A stretch of DNA of 64,000 nt from contig JAIYDJ010000008.1 in assembly GCA_027487575.1 (NCBI GenBank), forward strand, positions 1 to 64,000, read 5' to 3'. Origin of the DNA: Rhodobacter sp. Lineage in GTDB: Bacteria > Pseudomonadota > Alphaproteobacteria > Rhodobacterales > Rhodobacteraceae. Of the stretch, positions 15,417 to 25,307 are shown piece after piece. The notes beneath the pieces are model-generated. The model made no database searches and had not been told where the DNA came from. It worked only from the letters and a program-made list of their open reading frames with translations. The position numbers were made by a program, and so were the translations under genes. Within the stretch, counting starts at the first letter, position 1, and the number at the start of each line of letters is the position of its first letter.

Positions 15417-17564
15417 ATGGCAGAGCGGTCCTTCAAGGCGGAAGTCGAACATTTGCGGCTGGGCGAGGGGGAAACCTTTACCGGCGAAGGGATTCTGGCG
15501 ATCACCAAGGCCCTGCTGGAAAACGGCGTGGGCTATGTCGGCGGCTATCAGGGTGCGCCGATCAGCCACCTGATGGACGTGCTGGCCGACGCGCAAGAGC
15601 TGCTGGGCGAGCTGGGCGTCCGGTTCGAGGCGAACGCCAACGAGGCGGCGGCGGCGGCGATGCTGGCAGCCTCGGTGCACTATCCGATCCGGGGGGCGGT
15701 GACGTTCAAGGGTTCCGTGGGCGTCAACGTGGCGTCGGACGCGCTGGCCAACCTGTCCTCCTCCGGGGTGACGGGGGGGGCGTTGGTGATCGTGGGCGAA
15801 GACTATGGCGAAGGCAGTTCCATCATGCAGGAACGCAGCCATGCCTTTGCGATGAAATCGCAGTTCTGGCTGCTGGACCCGCGCCCGAACCTTCCTTCGA
15901 TCACCAAGGCGGTGTCGGACGGGTTTGAATTGTCCGAGGCGTCGAATACGCCGGTGATGCTGATGGTCCGCATCAGGTCCTGCCATGTGACCGGCAGCTT
16001 CCGCACGCGCGACAACCGACGCCCCACGCTTTCGGTCAGGGATGCGCTTTCAGCCCCGCGTTCGGATTTTGCCCGCGTGGTGCTGCCGCCGATGTCCTAT
16101 GCCCATGAACAGGATAAGATCAGGAACCGCTGGCCCGCCGCCGAACGGTTCATCCGCGAGCGGGGCCTGAACGAGGTGTTCGGGTCGGCGTCGGCCCCGG
16201 TCGGTCTGGTGCTGCAGGGGGGCATGTACAACGGCGTGATCCGCGCGTTGCAACGGCTGGGGCTGGCCGACCTGCACGGCAACAGCCGCGTGCCGCTTTA
16301 CGTGCTGAATGTCACATATCCGCTGGTTTCGTCCGAGTTTCTGGAATTCTGCGAAGGAAAAGAGCAGATTTTGGTTATCGAGGAAGGTCAGCCCGAGTTC
16401 ATCGAACAGCAGCTTTCGACCTATCTCTACCGTGCTGGCACGCCGGTGCGGCTGCGGGGCAAGGACATTTTCCCGATGGCGGGCGAGTACACCGGGCAGG
16501 TGATGCTCGACAGCCTGACCACCTTCCTGAAACAGGCTGCGCCCGGTTTGCTGGCGGCGGTGCACCGCGCGCCCAACGAAGACCGCCCGCAGATTCCGGA
16601 CCTGTCGAAAACCGTGCCGATCCGTCCGCCTGGCTTTTGCACCGGATGTCCGGAACGCCCGATCTTTGCCGCCATGAAACTTGTACAGAAGGAAACCGGG
16701 AAACTGCAGATCAGTGCCGATATCGGCTGTCACCTGTTCGCCGCCCTGCCGCCGTTCGAGATTGGCGGCGCAACCATGGGCTACGGCCTTGGTCCGGCCG
16801 CCAATGCCGCCTTCGGGGGCGGGGGGGCAAGCCGTGCGATCTCTGTCATCGGCGACGGCGGGTTCTGGCACAACGGATTGTCGTCCAGCTTTGGCAACAT
16901 GGCGTTCAACAAATCCGACTCAGTCGCGGTGATCGTCGACAACTACTATTCGGCGGCGACAGGCGGGCAGGACGTGATGTCCTCTCGCGCCGACAATGCC
17001 ACCAAGGCGACAAGAAACCCGATTTCGAAGGCGCTGAAAGGCATCGGCATCACCTGGGTGCGCGAGGTCAACCGCACCTATGACGTCGGCCACATGCGCG
17101 ACGTTCTGCGCGAGGCGCTGACGACCGGCAAACCCGGCCCCAAGGTGATCGTCGCCTCATCGGAATGTATGCTGAACAAGCAGCGTCGCGAAAAGCCGCT
17201 GGCAGCGCAGGCGATCAAGGAAGGCCGCCGTGTCGAAACCCCGCGTTTCGGGGTGGACGAGGACATCTGCACCGGCGATCACGCCTGCATCCGCCTGTCG
17301 GGCTGCCCGTCCCTGTCGCTGAAACGGCTGGACGATCCGCTGCGCGACGACCCCGTCGCCAGCATCGACCAAAGCTGCGTCGGCTGCGGCAACTGCGGCG
17401 AAGTGGCGGATGCCGCCATCCTGTGCCCGTCGTTCTACGAGGCGCGGGTCGTCCACAACCCCGGCCCCTGGGAACGCCGGATTGCCGCCCTGCGCGCCCG
17501 GATCATTGGCTGGTTGCAGTCGCGCCGTTCCGCCCGCCGTCTGACGTTCGAGGCCGCCCGATGA
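15417..17564 (+). CDS. iorA: 2-oxoacid:ferredoxin oxidoreductase, IorA-type alpha subunit with C-terminal ferredoxin domain
   Basis: A 715-residue thiamine-diphosphate enzyme subunit annotated in related genomes as indolepyruvate:ferredoxin oxidoreductase alpha. The pyrimidine-binding domain is N-terminal (YVGGYQGAPISHLMD). The TPP motif begins at GDGGFWHNG (479) and ends near IVDNYY. The ferredoxin-like tail holds Cys618, 624, 630, 654, 657, 660 and 670; the second cluster has the usual C-x2-C-x2-C, the first is irregular. Such enzymes convert a 2-oxoacid plus CoA to acyl-CoA, CO2 and reduced ferredoxin. Between a probable isatin hydrolase and a 2-aminobenzoyl-CoA cluster, isatinate to 2-aminobenzoyl-CoA is the best inferred reaction. 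Indolepyruvate remains possible. Confidence 0.85.
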   Translation: MAERSFKAEVEHLRLGEGETFTGEGILAITKALLENGVGYVGGYQGAPISHLMDVLADAQELLGELGVRFEANANEAAAAAMLAASVHYPIRGAVTFKGSVGVNVASDALANLSSSGVTGGALVIVGEDYGEGSSIMQERSHAFAMKSQFWLLDPRPNLPSITKAVSDGFELSEASNTPVMLMVRIRSCHVTGSFRTRDNRRPTLSVRDALSAPRSDFARVVLPPMSYAHEQDKIRNRWPAAERFIRERGLNEVFGSASAPVGLVLQGGMYNGVIRALQRLGLADLHGNSRVPLYVLNVTYPLVSSEFLEFCEGKEQILVIEEGQPEFIEQQLSTYLYRAGTPVRLRGKDIFPMAGEYTGQVMLDSLTTFLKQAAPGLLAAVHRAPNEDRPQIPDLSKTVPIRPPGFCTGCPERPIFAAMKLVQKETGKLQISADIGCHLFAALPPFEIGGATMGYGLGPAANAAFGGGGASRAISVIGDGGFWHNGLSSSFGNMAFNKSDSVAVIVDNYYSAATGGQDVMSSRADNATKATRNPISKALKGIGITWVREVNRTYDVGHMRDVLREALTTGKPGPKVIVASSECMLNKQRREKPLAAQAIKEGRRVETPRFGVDEDICTGDHACIRLSGCPSLSLKRLDDPLRDDPVASIDQSCVGCGNCGEVADAAILCPSFYEARVVHNPGPWERRIAALRARIIGWLQSRRSARRLTFEAAR

Positions 17565-19102
17565 CCGCCCATGACCCCCTGATCGCGCAGGCCCCCGACC
17601 CGGCCCTGTCCAGCATCATCAAGCTGGCGGTCCTTGCCGTGGGCGGGCAGGGGGGGGGCGTGCTGACCGGCTGGATCGAGGATCTTGCGCGGCAGAACGG
17701 CTATGCGGCGCAGGCGACGTCGGTCGCGGGCGTGGCCCAGCGGACCGGGGCCACGGTGTATTACGTCGAGATGGCTCCGGCGGCCGGAGGCACCCCGGTG
17801 TTTTCGCTGATGCCCGCCGCTGGTGATGTCGATGTGATGATCGCGGCCGAGATGATGGAGGCGGGCCGCGCCATCATCCGCGGTTTTGTCACGCCCGACC
17901 GCACCACGCTGATCGCCTCCACCCACCGCGCGCTGGCCGTTTCGGAAAAGATGGCCCCCGGAGACGGCATCGCGTCCTCGGCCGAGGTGATGGCGGCAGC
18001 CGAAATCGCCGCACGCCGGTTCATCGCGGCGGATTTCGACACGCTGGCCATCCGCAACGGGTCTGTCATTTCGGCATCGCTGTTCGGGGCGTTGGCCGGG
18101 TCGGGCGCGCTGCCCTTCCCGCGTGAGGCGTTCGAGGCGGCGATCCGCAGCAGCGGCAAGGGCGTTGAAGGCTCGCTTCGGGCGTTCGGCGCAGCCTTTG
18201 CCGAGGCGCAGTCACCCACCTCTGACGCACCGGAAACCCGGCCCGCAAAGCCGGCCCTTGCAGTGAACGGCCCCGCAAGGCTGACCGCAGCCTGGGCCGA
18301 CCTGCAGCGCCGCGCTTTGGCCCTGCCTGCCCCGGTACACGAACTCGCCCTGCCCGGCCTGCGCAAGGTGGTCGATTTTCAGGACATAGCCTATGGTGCC
18401 GAGTATCTGGGCCGACTGGAGTCCGTTCTGGCCCGCGACAGCGTTGCCCACTGCTATGCCCTCACCCGCGAGGCTGCAAAATACATCGCCAACGCCATGG
18501 CTTACGACGATGTCATCCGGGTGGCAGATCTGAAGACCCGCGCCGCGCGGCTGACCCGGATCGAGGGGGAAATGCGCCTGCGCGACGGCAACCTGATGCA
18601 GTTGACCGAATACATGCACCCCCGCGCCGAGGAAATAGCCGGACTGCTGCCCGCCACGTTTGGCGCGCGGATCGCGGCCAGCCCTGTGTGGATGGCCCGG
18701 CTGGACCGCTGGTTTTCCAAGGGTCGCCGGATGCGGACGGACAGTCTGCTGGCCTTTGTCATGCTGCATGCGGTGGGCGGGCTGAAAGGCTGGCGCAGGC
18801 GAACCCTGCGCCATGCGCAGGAAGTGGCGCATCTGGATCAATGGCTGGATACGGCGCTGGGGGTCTTGCCGCGCTATGATCTGGCCGTCGAGATGATCCG
18901 CTGCCGGCGTCTGATCAAGGGCTATTCCGACACCCACGCGCGCGGGCAGTCCAAGTTCGACCGGGTTCTGGCCGCGACCGCGCAAATCGCCGACCGCCCC
19001 GATGCCGCCGACTGGTGCCGCCGCCTGCGCGATGCCGCCCTGAAGGACGAAGAGGGCAAGGCGCTGGACGGGGCGATCCTGACGATCAACAGTTTCGCCT
19101 GA
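17561..19102 (+). CDS. iorB: 2-oxoacid:ferredoxin oxidoreductase, IorB-type beta subunit with long C-terminal domain
   Basis: A 513-residue partner of the preceding subunit; its ATG overlaps the upstream stop by 4 nt. The N-terminal gamma-type domain has VLAVGGQGGGVLTGWIEDLA and SVAGVAQRTGATVYYVEM, typical of pyruvate/2-oxoacid ferredoxin oxidoreductase gamma domains. About 300 further residues (LLAFVMLHAVGGLKGWR and following) correspond to the extra C-terminal domain of large indolepyruvate oxidoreductases (DUF6537-like). Simple archaeal IorB is about 200 residues, so this is the long bacterial form split from its alpha subunit. It ends 24 nt before the convergent thiolase gene. Confidence 0.85.
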   Translation: MTAHDPLIAQAPDPALSSIIKLAVLAVGGQGGGVLTGWIEDLARQNGYAAQATSVAGVAQRTGATVYYVEMAPAAGGTPVFSLMPAAGDVDVMIAAEMMEAGRAIIRGFVTPDRTTLIASTHRALAVSEKMAPGDGIASSAEVMAAAEIAARRFIAADFDTLAIRNGSVISASLFGALAGSGALPFPREAFEAAIRSSGKGVEGSLRAFGAAFAEAQSPTSDAPETRPAKPALAVNGPARLTAAWADLQRRALALPAPVHELALPGLRKVVDFQDIAYGAEYLGRLESVLARDSVAHCYALTREAAKYIANAMAYDDVIRVADLKTRAARLTRIEGEMRLRDGNLMQLTEYMHPRAEEIAGLLPATFGARIAASPVWMARLDRWFSKGRRMRTDSLLAFVMLHAVGGLKGWRRRTLRHAQEVAHLDQWLDTALGVLPRYDLAVEMIRCRRLIKGYSDTHARGQSKFDRVLAATAQIADRPDAADWCRRLRDAALKDEEGKALDGAILTINSFA

Positions 19103-19126
19103 CGGCAGCGTCAGGGTGGCGACGCG

Positions 19127-20302
19127 TCAGACCGCCAGAAGTTCCAGCGCCACGCCCTGACCGACGCCCACGCACAGCGTGACCAGCGCGCTGCGGCCCC
19201 CGGTTTCGGACAGCCTGCGCGCCGCCGCCGCGGCGATCCGCGCGCCGGACATGCCCAAGGGATGGCCCATGCTGATCCCGCCGCCCTGCGCATTCACATG
19301 CGCCGCGTCATCGTCAACGCCCCAGGCCCGCAGGCAGGCCAGCACCTGCGCCGCGAAAGCCTCGTTCAACTCGATCACATCATGGTCTGCCGCACCGCGC
19401 CCGGTCCGGCTTGCAAGCCGCGACACCGCTGCCACCGGCCCCAGACCCATCACGCGCGGCTCGACTCCGGCCGATGCCGCCCCCCCGACCCGCGCCAACG
19501 GCGTCAGACCGAACCGGCGCACCCCTGCCGCGGACGCAAGGATCAGCGCCGCCGCCCCGTCGTTGATCCCCGCCGCATTGCCGGCCGTGATGCTGCCCCC
19601 GGCGCGGAACGGCGCTGGCAGCGCCGCCAGCCTGTCCAGACTCGTCGCGCGCGGATGTTCGTCCGCGCTGACGACCGTGTCGCCCTTGCGTGCCCGAATC
19701 GTGACGGGAAGGATGTCTGCCGCATGCCAGCCCGCGTTGTAACGCGCCTGCGACCGCAGCGCATAGGCGTCCTGATCGCTGCGCGAGATACCGTGTTCGG
19801 TGGCGACGTTTTCGGCGGTTTCCGGCATCGATTCAACGCCATAGGCCCGCGCTATGCGGTCATTGACGAACCGCCAGCCGATGGTGGTGTCATGCATCTC
19901 GGCCTGCCGGGAAAACGCCGTGTCCGACTTTCCCAGAACAAAGGGCGCGCGGGTCATGCTTTCGACACCGCCTGCGATCACCGCGTCCGCGCCATCGCGA
20001 ATGACCCGTGCGCCCATAATCACCGCATCCAGCCCGCTGGCGCACAGCCGGTTCACCGTCAGACCCGGCACCGAAGCGGGCAGACGCGACAGCAGCACCG
20101 CCATCCGCGCCACGTTGCGGTTGTCTTCGCCCGCCTGATTGGCGCAGCCCAGAATGACCTCGTCCACCATCAGTCCCGGATGCAGGTCCAGCAGGCCGTC
20201 GATCACATGCGCCGCCATGTCGTCGGGGCGCACCATCGCAAGACTGCCGCCGTGCCGTCCGATCGGCGTGCGGCGGTGGGCGCAAAGAAAGACTTCGGTC
20301 AT
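19127..20302 (-). CDS. Acetyl-CoA acyltransferase (thiolase), beta-ketoadipyl-CoA thiolase-like
   Basis: A 391-residue thiolase. The acyl-accepting Cys87 lies in NRLCASGLDAV, the catalytic histidine in GGGISMGHPLGMSGAR, and the second cysteine in LVTLCVGVGQG near the C-terminus. Sequence and length are close to PcaF/PaaJ enzymes. It would cleave the last beta-ketoacyl-CoA from 2-aminobenzoyl-CoA ring degradation. The ATG overlaps the stop of the upstream 3-hydroxyacyl-CoA dehydrogenase (ATGA); it is the last gene of a three-gene minus-strand operon. Confidence 0.92.
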   Translation of the reverse strand: MTEVFLCAHRRTPIGRHGGSLAMVRPDDMAAHVIDGLLDLHPGLMVDEVILGCANQAGEDNRNVARMAVLLSRLPASVPGLTVNRLCASGLDAVIMGARVIRDGADAVIAGGVESMTRAPFVLGKSDTAFSRQAEMHDTTIGWRFVNDRIARAYGVESMPETAENVATEHGISRSDQDAYALRSQARYNAGWHAADILPVTIRARKGDTVVSADEHPRATSLDRLAALPAPFRAGGSITAGNAAGINDGAAALILASAAGVRRFGLTPLARVGGAASAGVEPRVMGLGPVAAVSRLASRTGRGAADHDVIELNEAFAAQVLACLRAWGVDDDAAHVNAQGGGISMGHPLGMSGARIAAAAARRLSETGGRSALVTLCVGVGQGVALELLAV

Positions 20303-21411
20303 CGGTTCATCCCAGGTGCGGGCAGATATCGCCCTTTCAGATGTGGCGGGGCCGCCGTTTCCAGCGCCGCGAGCGTGCCGCGCACAACGTCTGTCCCCCG
20401 TTGGGCCAGGATGGCAATAGGCCCGCGCGGAAAGTTCAGACCCAGTTGCAGCGCGGTGTCGATGTCCTCTGCGGTACAGCCCCCCTCGGCCAGAAGCCAT
20501 GCGGCCTCGTTCACCAGCGTCGCCTCGACGCGTTGCACGATCGCAGGGGAATCGGCAGGGGCGGGAACTTGTCCGGCCGGAAAGACAAAGCCCTGCCCGG
20601 TCTTGCGGCCCAGATCGCCCCGCGCCACCTGCGCGCGCAACGCGGCAAAGACGTGATAGCGCGGATGCCCCCCCATCGCCGCAGACAAGCCTTCGGTCGC
20701 CGCAAGGTTGATGTCCGCCCCGATCAGGTCGATCAGCCCGAAAGGCCCGATCCGGTACTCCGCTGCGCACAGCGCCGCGTCGATCTCGCCCGCTGTCCTG
20801 CCTTCTTCCAAGAGCGCCAAAGCTTCGCCGTAGAACGGCCGGGCACAGCGGTTGACGATGAAACCGGGGCGGTCGGCGCACTGGATCACCGTCTTGCCCG
20901 CGCTTTGCGTCAACGCGCGGGCCCGTTCGACGGCCCCGGGATCAGTCCCCGCATGCGGGATCAACTCCACAAGCCGCATGGCGGGGGCAGGATTGAAAAA
21001 GTGCAACCCCAACAGCCATTCCGGGTGCGAAAGCCCCCCGGCAATCGAAGAAATGGACAAGGACGATGTGTTGCTTGCCAGAACCGCACCGTCGTGCAGC
21101 AGGGGTTGCAACGCCGCGAACACGGCGCGCTTCACCTCCAGACGTTCGACCACCGCCTCGATCACCAGATCGGCAGTGGCCAGACCTTCGAGCCCGCTTG
21201 CCACCGTCATCCGCGCCAGCACCTCATCCCGCGCCTCTGCCTTCATCGCCCCCTTGGCCACGCGCGGTTCCATAGCCTGCCGCATGCGGGCCAAGGCCCC
21301 GTCGCGCGCATCGGCATTGGCGTCGGTTGCAATCACCGCATGGCCTGCCTGCGCGTAAACTTGTGCGATGCCCAACCCCATCGCGCCCAGACCGATGATA
21401 CCCACTGTCAT
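20299..21411 (-). CDS. 3-hydroxyacyl-CoA dehydrogenase
   Basis: A 370-residue NAD-dependent dehydrogenase of the PaaH/HBDH family with an extended C-terminal part. The Rossmann motif is GLGAMGLGIA (7-16). The catalytic histidine is in LLGLHFFNPAPAM, and DRPGFIVNRCARPF marks the start of the helical C-terminal domain, which appears duplicated at the end (TALQLGLNFPRGP). It oxidises a 3-hydroxyacyl-CoA intermediate between the crotonase upstream and the thiolase downstream, overlapping both by 4 nt. An open frame continues far upstream on this strand, but that is antisense to the monooxygenase gene. Confidence 0.92.
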   Translation of the reverse strand: MTVGIIGLGAMGLGIAQVYAQAGHAVIATDANADARDGALARMRQAMEPRVAKGAMKAEARDEVLARMTVASGLEGLATADLVIEAVVERLEVKRAVFAALQPLLHDGAVLASNTSSLSISSIAGGLSHPEWLLGLHFFNPAPAMRLVELIPHAGTDPGAVERARALTQSAGKTVIQCADRPGFIVNRCARPFYGEALALLEEGRTAGEIDAALCAAEYRIGPFGLIDLIGADINLAATEGLSAAMGGHPRYHVFAALRAQVARGDLGRKTGQGFVFPAGQVPAPADSPAIVQRVEATLVNEAAWLLAEGGCTAEDIDTALQLGLNFPRGPIAILAQRGTDVVRGTLAALETAAPPHLKGRYLPAPGMNR

Positions 21412-22163
21412 TTGCCGGTGAACTCCGCCTTGCGCCGGTCGCGGAAGGCACGGATGCCTTCGGTCTTGTCCGCCGTGTCCAGCAATGCCTCGAACCTTGT
21501 TCGCTCTGCCTGCAAGGCCAGACCCAGGTCCTCTCCGGCCAGAAGCGCCGCCTTTGCTGCCATCAGGGCCAGCGGTGCCCGTGCCGCCAGTGTTGCGGCC
21601 AGCGTTTCCGCCAGTTCCAGCGCCGGACCCTCGGCCTGATAGGCGGCGATGCCCCAACCCAGCGCGGTGACGGCGTCGATCACCTCGCCCGTTAGCACCA
21701 TCCGCATCGCCCGCGCCCGGCCTGCCAGCGCCTGCAACCGCTGCCCGCCCCCGGCACCCGGAATCAGACCAAGGTTGGTTTCCGGCAGGCCCACCCGGGC
21801 CGTAGGCCCGAGCACCAGAATGTCGGCCATCACGGCCAACTCGAACCCGCCACCCAGCGCAAACCCATCCACCGCCGCGATCAGCGGCTTCGGAAACACC
21901 CGGATCGCCGCCCAATAGGCCTTCCTCGGGTCCACAGCCGCCTCGGCGGTCGTCTTGTGTTCGATCTCGCCGATATCGGCCCCGGCGGCGAAGTTGCCCT
22001 CGGCCCCGGTCAGAACCACCGCACGGCACGCGGGATCGGCCGCCAAGGCGTCCAGCGCCCCGGCCAATGCAGCCAGCAGCGCCGTGTTCAGCGCGTTTTT
22101 TTGCGCCGGACGGCTCAACGTCAGCCGCGCCCAGCCCTGCATCGGGGTGATGATCAGATCCAT
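21408..22163 (-). CDS. Enoyl-CoA hydratase (canonical catalytic residues)
   Basis: A 251-residue crotonase-fold protein. Both catalytic glutamates of enoyl-CoA hydratase are present: Glu108 in GGGFELA and Glu128 in LPETNLGLIPGAGG. The oxyanion-hole segment is FAAGADIGE. It is the first gene of the minus-strand beta-oxidation operon (hydratase, dehydrogenase, thiolase) and faces the monooxygenase/reductase gene across a 118-bp divergent promoter region with a perfect palindrome. Hydration of an unsaturated ring-opened intermediate is the probable role. Confidence 0.92.
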   Translation of the reverse strand: MDLIITPMQGWARLTLSRPAQKNALNTALLAALAGALDALAADPACRAVVLTGAEGNFAAGADIGEIEHKTTAEAAVDPRKAYWAAIRVFPKPLIAAVDGFALGGGFELAVMADILVLGPTARVGLPETNLGLIPGAGGGQRLQALAGRARAMRMVLTGEVIDAVTALGWGIAAYQAEGPALELAETLAATLAARAPLALMAAKAALLAGEDLGLALQAERTRFEALLDTADKTEGIRAFRDRRKAEFTGK

Positions 22164-22190
22164 ACCGTGATCTTCCTTGCCTGCGACAAA

Positions 22191-22220
22191 ATTTCAAGTC
22201 GAATATTTCAAGCTTGAAAT
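22191..22220. promoter_or_regulatory. Candidate operator: perfect palindrome ATTTCAAGCTTGAAAT plus upstream half-site
   Basis: A perfect 16-bp palindrome occupies 22205-22220, and an extra ATTTCAAG half-site lies at 22191-22198, 6 bp to the left. It is 42 bp from the hydratase start and 62 bp from the monooxygenase start, so one protein could control both directions. The likely binder is the MarR regulator encoded at 25304-25741. The palindrome is seen; the regulator assignment is inferred. Confidence 0.65.
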
Positions 22221-22281
22221 TATTTCCGCCCGGTGCAACTTTCAACCCAACGGCGCATCCTGCCTCATCCGGAGTTGGTCC

Positions 22282-24567
22282 ATGAAAATCCTCTGCCTTG
22301 GCGGCGGTCCCGCCGGCCTGTATTTCGCCATCTCGATGAAGCTGCGCAACCCGGCGCATCAGGTCACCGTGCTGGAACGCAACCGCGCGAATGACACGTT
22401 CGGCTGGGGCGTGGTGCTGTCGGATGATGCCCTGGGCCGGATGCAGAAGAACGATCCGGTGTCGACCCAGTCGATCCGCGACCACTTTGCCTATTGGGAT
22501 GATATCGCCGTGGTGCATGACGGCGTGCGCACCGTGTCGGGGGGACACGGTTTTGCCGGGATCGGGCGCAAGCAGATGCTGATCCTGCTGCAGGCCCGCG
22601 CGCGGGAACTGGGCGTCGATCTGCAGTTCGAGACGGAATTCAGGACAGCCGAGGAATACCGCCGCGAGTATGACATCGTGGTGGCCTGCGACGGCATCAA
22701 TTCGGCAGTGCGGCGCGAGTATGAAAGCGTGTTCCAGCCCGACATCGACATGCGCCTGTGCAAGTTCGTCTGGCTGGGCACGCAGGCCAAGTTCGACGAT
22801 GCGTTCACCTTCATCTTCGAGAAGACCGAACACGGCTGGGTCTGGGCGCATGCCTATCAGTTCGACGACCAGACCGCGACCTTCATCGTGGAATGCGCGC
22901 AGGACACATGGGATCGCTGGGGCTTCGACGCGATGTCCAAGGAGGACACGGTCGAGACCTGCCGCAGGATCTTTGCGGCGCATCTGGGCGGCAACGCTTT
23001 GATTTCCAATGCGGCGCACCTGCGCGGTTCGGCGGTCTGGATGAATTTCCCCCGTGTGGTCTGCGGGACGTGGTTTCACCAAAACGTGGTGCTGATGGGC
23101 GATGCGGCGGCGACGGGGCATTTTTCCATCGGGTCGGGCACGCGGCTGGCCTTTGACAGCGCCATAGCGCTGGCCGAATACCTGCACAGCGAACCCGACC
23201 TGCAGGCCGCGTTCCAGCGCTATCAGGACGAACGCCGGGTCGAAGTGCTGCGCCTGCAATCGGCGGCCCGCAACAGCCTTGAATGGTTCGAACAGGTCGA
23301 ACGGTATCTGGACTTGCCGCCCGAACAGTTCGCCTATTCCCTGCTGACCCGCAGCCAGCGGATCGGCCACGAAAACCTGCGCCTGCGCGACCCCGACTGG
23401 TTGGCCCGCACTGAAGACTGGTTCCAGCGGCAGGCGGGCGGTCAGCCGGGGCGAAAGCCGATGTTTGCACCCTTCACCCTGCGCGACATGGCCTTGAAGA
23501 ACCGCGTCGTCGTCTCGCCGATGGCGCAATACAAGGCCGTCGAAGGCTGCCCGACCGACTGGCACCTGATCCACTACGGTGAACGCGCCAAGGGCGGGGC
23601 GGGGCTGGTCTATACCGAAATGACCTGCACTTCGTCCTTCGGGCGCATCACCCCCGGCTGTCCGGGGTTGTATGCCCCCGAACACGAGGCGGCCTGGACC
23701 CGCATCGTCAATTTCGTGCATGCCGAAACCACCGCAAAGATCTGCTGCCAGATCGGTCATGCCGGGCGCAAGGCCAGCACGCAGGTCGGATGGGAAGAAG
23801 GCGATGCCCCGCTGCCGGGGGGGAATTGGCCGCTGATCGCGCCGTCCGCCCTGCCGTGGTCGCCGCGCAATGCCGTCCCGCGCGAAATGACCCGGGCCGA
23901 CATGGAAGAGGTGACGGCGGAATTCGTGGCCGCCACCCGCATGGCCCGCCGCGCCGGTTTTGACATGATCGAACTGCATGCAGCCCACGGCTATCTGGTG
24001 TCGTCCTTCATCAGCCCGACGTCGAACAGGCGCAGCGACTCCTATGGCGGCAGTCTGGAAAACCGGATGGGCTGGCCGCTGGAGGTTCTGGCGGCGATGC
24101 GCGCGGCCTGGGGAGAGGACAAGCCCCTGGCCGTCCGGATCAGCGCGACCGACTGGACCGGCGACGATGGCGTGACCCCGGACGAGGCGGTGGAAATCGC
24201 AAGGCTTTTCGCCGCCAACGGGGCCGACATCATCGACGTGTCGGCCGGCCAGACCTCGATTGACGCAAAGCCGGTCTATGGCCGCATGTTCCAGACCCCG
24301 TTCAGCGACCGCATCCGCAACGAGGCCGGGATCGCCACGATGGCCGTCGGAAACATCACCGAGGCTGACCACGTCAACTCGATCCTGCTGGCGGGCCGGG
24401 CGGACCTTGTCTGTCTTGCACGCCCCCACCTTGCCGATCCCTACTGGACCCTGCACGCGGCCGTGGCGATGGGAGACAACGCCACCGATTGGCCGCTGCC
24501 CTATCTGGCCGGTCGCGACCAGTTGCGCCGCCTGCAGTCGAAGACGGTCGAGGTGATCCGGGCATGA
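22282..24567 (+). CDS. 2-aminobenzoyl-CoA monooxygenase/reductase (fused flavoenzyme; often labelled salicylyl-CoA 5-hydroxylase/oxidoreductase)
   Basis: A 761-residue fusion. Residues 1 to about 390 are a class A flavin monooxygenase (FAD motif [10 protein letters not shown] at 7-16, second FAD motif [18 protein letters not shown]). From Met394 ([15 protein letters not shown]) an old-yellow-enzyme domain follows, with [10 protein letters not shown] and [11 protein letters not shown]. In Aromatoleum (Azoarcus) evansii the same fusion hydroxylates and then reduces 2-aminobenzoyl-CoA with O2 and NADH to a non-aromatic cyclohexene CoA ester. Database names often call it salicylyl-CoA 5-hydroxylase, but the surrounding ligase, hydratases, dehydrogenase, RidA and thioesterase match the aminobenzoate cluster. 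Start is the ATG at 22282; the overlapping SDR gene follows. Confidence 0.88.
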   Translation: MKILCLGGGPAGLYFAISMKLRNPAHQVTVLERNRANDTFGWGVVLSDDALGRMQKNDPVSTQSIRDHFAYWDDIAVVHDGVRTVSGGHGFAGIGRKQMLILLQARARELGVDLQFETEFRTAEEYRREYDIVVACDGINSAVRREYESVFQPDIDMRLCKFVWLGTQAKFDDAFTFIFEKTEHGWVWAHAYQFDDQTATFIVECAQDTWDRWGFDAMSKEDTVETCRRIFAAHLGGNALISNAAHLRGSAVWMNFPRVVCGTWFHQNVVLMGDAAATGHFSIGSGTRLAFDSAIALAEYLHSEPDLQAAFQRYQDERRVEVLRLQSAARNSLEWFEQVERYLDLPPEQFAYSLLTRSQRIGHENLRLRDPDWLARTEDWFQRQAGGQPGRKPMFAPFTLRDMALKNRVVVSPMAQYKAVEGCPTDWHLIHYGERAKGGAGLVYTEMTCTSSFGRITPGCPGLYAPEHEAAWTRIVNFVHAETTAKICCQIGHAGRKASTQVGWEEGDAPLPGGNWPLIAPSALPWSPRNAVPREMTRADMEEVTAEFVAATRMARRAGFDMIELHAAHGYLVSSFISPTSNRRSDSYGGSLENRMGWPLEVLAAMRAAWGEDKPLAVRISATDWTGDDGVTPDEAVEIARLFAANGADIIDVSAGQTSIDAKPVYGRMFQTPFSDRIRNEAGIATMAVGNITEADHVNSILLAGRADLVCLARPHLADPYWTLHAAVAMGDNATDWPLPYLAGRDQLRRLQSKTVEVIRA

Positions 24568-25307
24568 CCATCGCGGGGCGCAGGGTTCTGGTCACGGGTG
24601 GCGGTTCGGGGGCGGGGGCCGACCTCGCCCTTGGTTTCGCAAATGCGAGTGCTGCCGAGGTGGTGATCTGTGGCCGCCGTGTGGACGCGCTGCAATCTGT
24701 GGCGGACCGGCACCCCGCCATTCGCGCGTTGCCCTGCGACGTGACGGACGAAGCCTCGGTCGCGGCGCTGTATGCCGCCGCCGGACGTATCGACATCGTC
24801 ATAGCCAACGCGGGTCAGGCCGACAGCGCGCCCTTTGCCAAAACCTCGCTTGCGCAGTGGAACGCCATGTTGTCGGTCAACCTGACCGGCGTGTTTCTGA
24901 CCTTCCGCGACGGATTGCGCCAGTTTGATGGGTGGGGGCGGCTGATTGCGGTTTCCTCCACGGCCGGGGTCAAGGGCTATGCCAAGATCGCCCCCTATGC
25001 CGCCGCCAAGCATGGCGTGATGGGTCTGGTGCGGTCGCTGGCACTGGAAGTGGCGCGGGGTCCGGTGACGGTCAACGCGATCTGCCCCGGTTTTCTGGAT
25101 ACCGAGATGACCGACCGTTCCATCGCCGTCATCTCGGCCAAGACCGGCCGCAGCCTGCCCGAAGCCCGTGCGGCGCTGGAGGCGATGAGCCCTCAGAACC
25201 GCCTTTACCAGCCTGACGAGGTGACGTCGGTCGCGCTTTGGCTGTGTTCGGAAGGGGCAGGCGGCGTCAACGGGCAGGGGATCGTGATTTCGGGGGGCGA
25301 GGCGTGA
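24564..25307 (+). CDS. Short-chain dehydrogenase/reductase
   Basis: A 247-residue classical SDR. The cofactor motif is TGGGSGAG (about 11-18), the catalytic serine is in AVSSTAG, and Tyr-x-x-x-Lys is YAAAKHG. NAG is present as IANAGQ. An SDR occurs at this place in known 2-aminobenzoyl-CoA clusters, where it is thought to act on a hydroxy or keto intermediate of the cyclohexene ring; the exact step is not established here. It overlaps the monooxygenase by 4 nt and the regulator by 4 nt (GTGA). Confidence 0.88.
   Translation: MTIAGRRVLVTGGGSGAGADLALGFANASAAEVVICGRRVDALQSVADRHPAIRALPCDVTDEASVAALYAAAGRIDIVIANAGQADSAPFAKTSLAQWNAMLSVNLTGVFLTFRDGLRQFDGWGRLIAVSSTAGVKGYAKIAPYAAAKHGVMGLVRSLALEVARGPVTVNAICPGFLDTEMTDRSIAVISAKTGRSLPEARAALEAMSPQNRLYQPDEVTSVALWLCSEGAGGVNGQGIVISGGEA

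Noticed and set aside
20299-24456. A 1385-codon open frame on the minus strand
   Set aside because: Only the last 370 codons (20299-21411) match a protein family. The rest is antisense to the hydratase's other frames and the monooxygenase gene, an effect of high GC content.
22282-24567. Salicylyl-CoA 5-hydroxylase as the literal function
   Set aside because: The name is common in databases, but the gene set around it matches 2-aminobenzoyl-CoA degradation; no gentisyl-CoA thioesterase-gentisate dioxygenase set is present.
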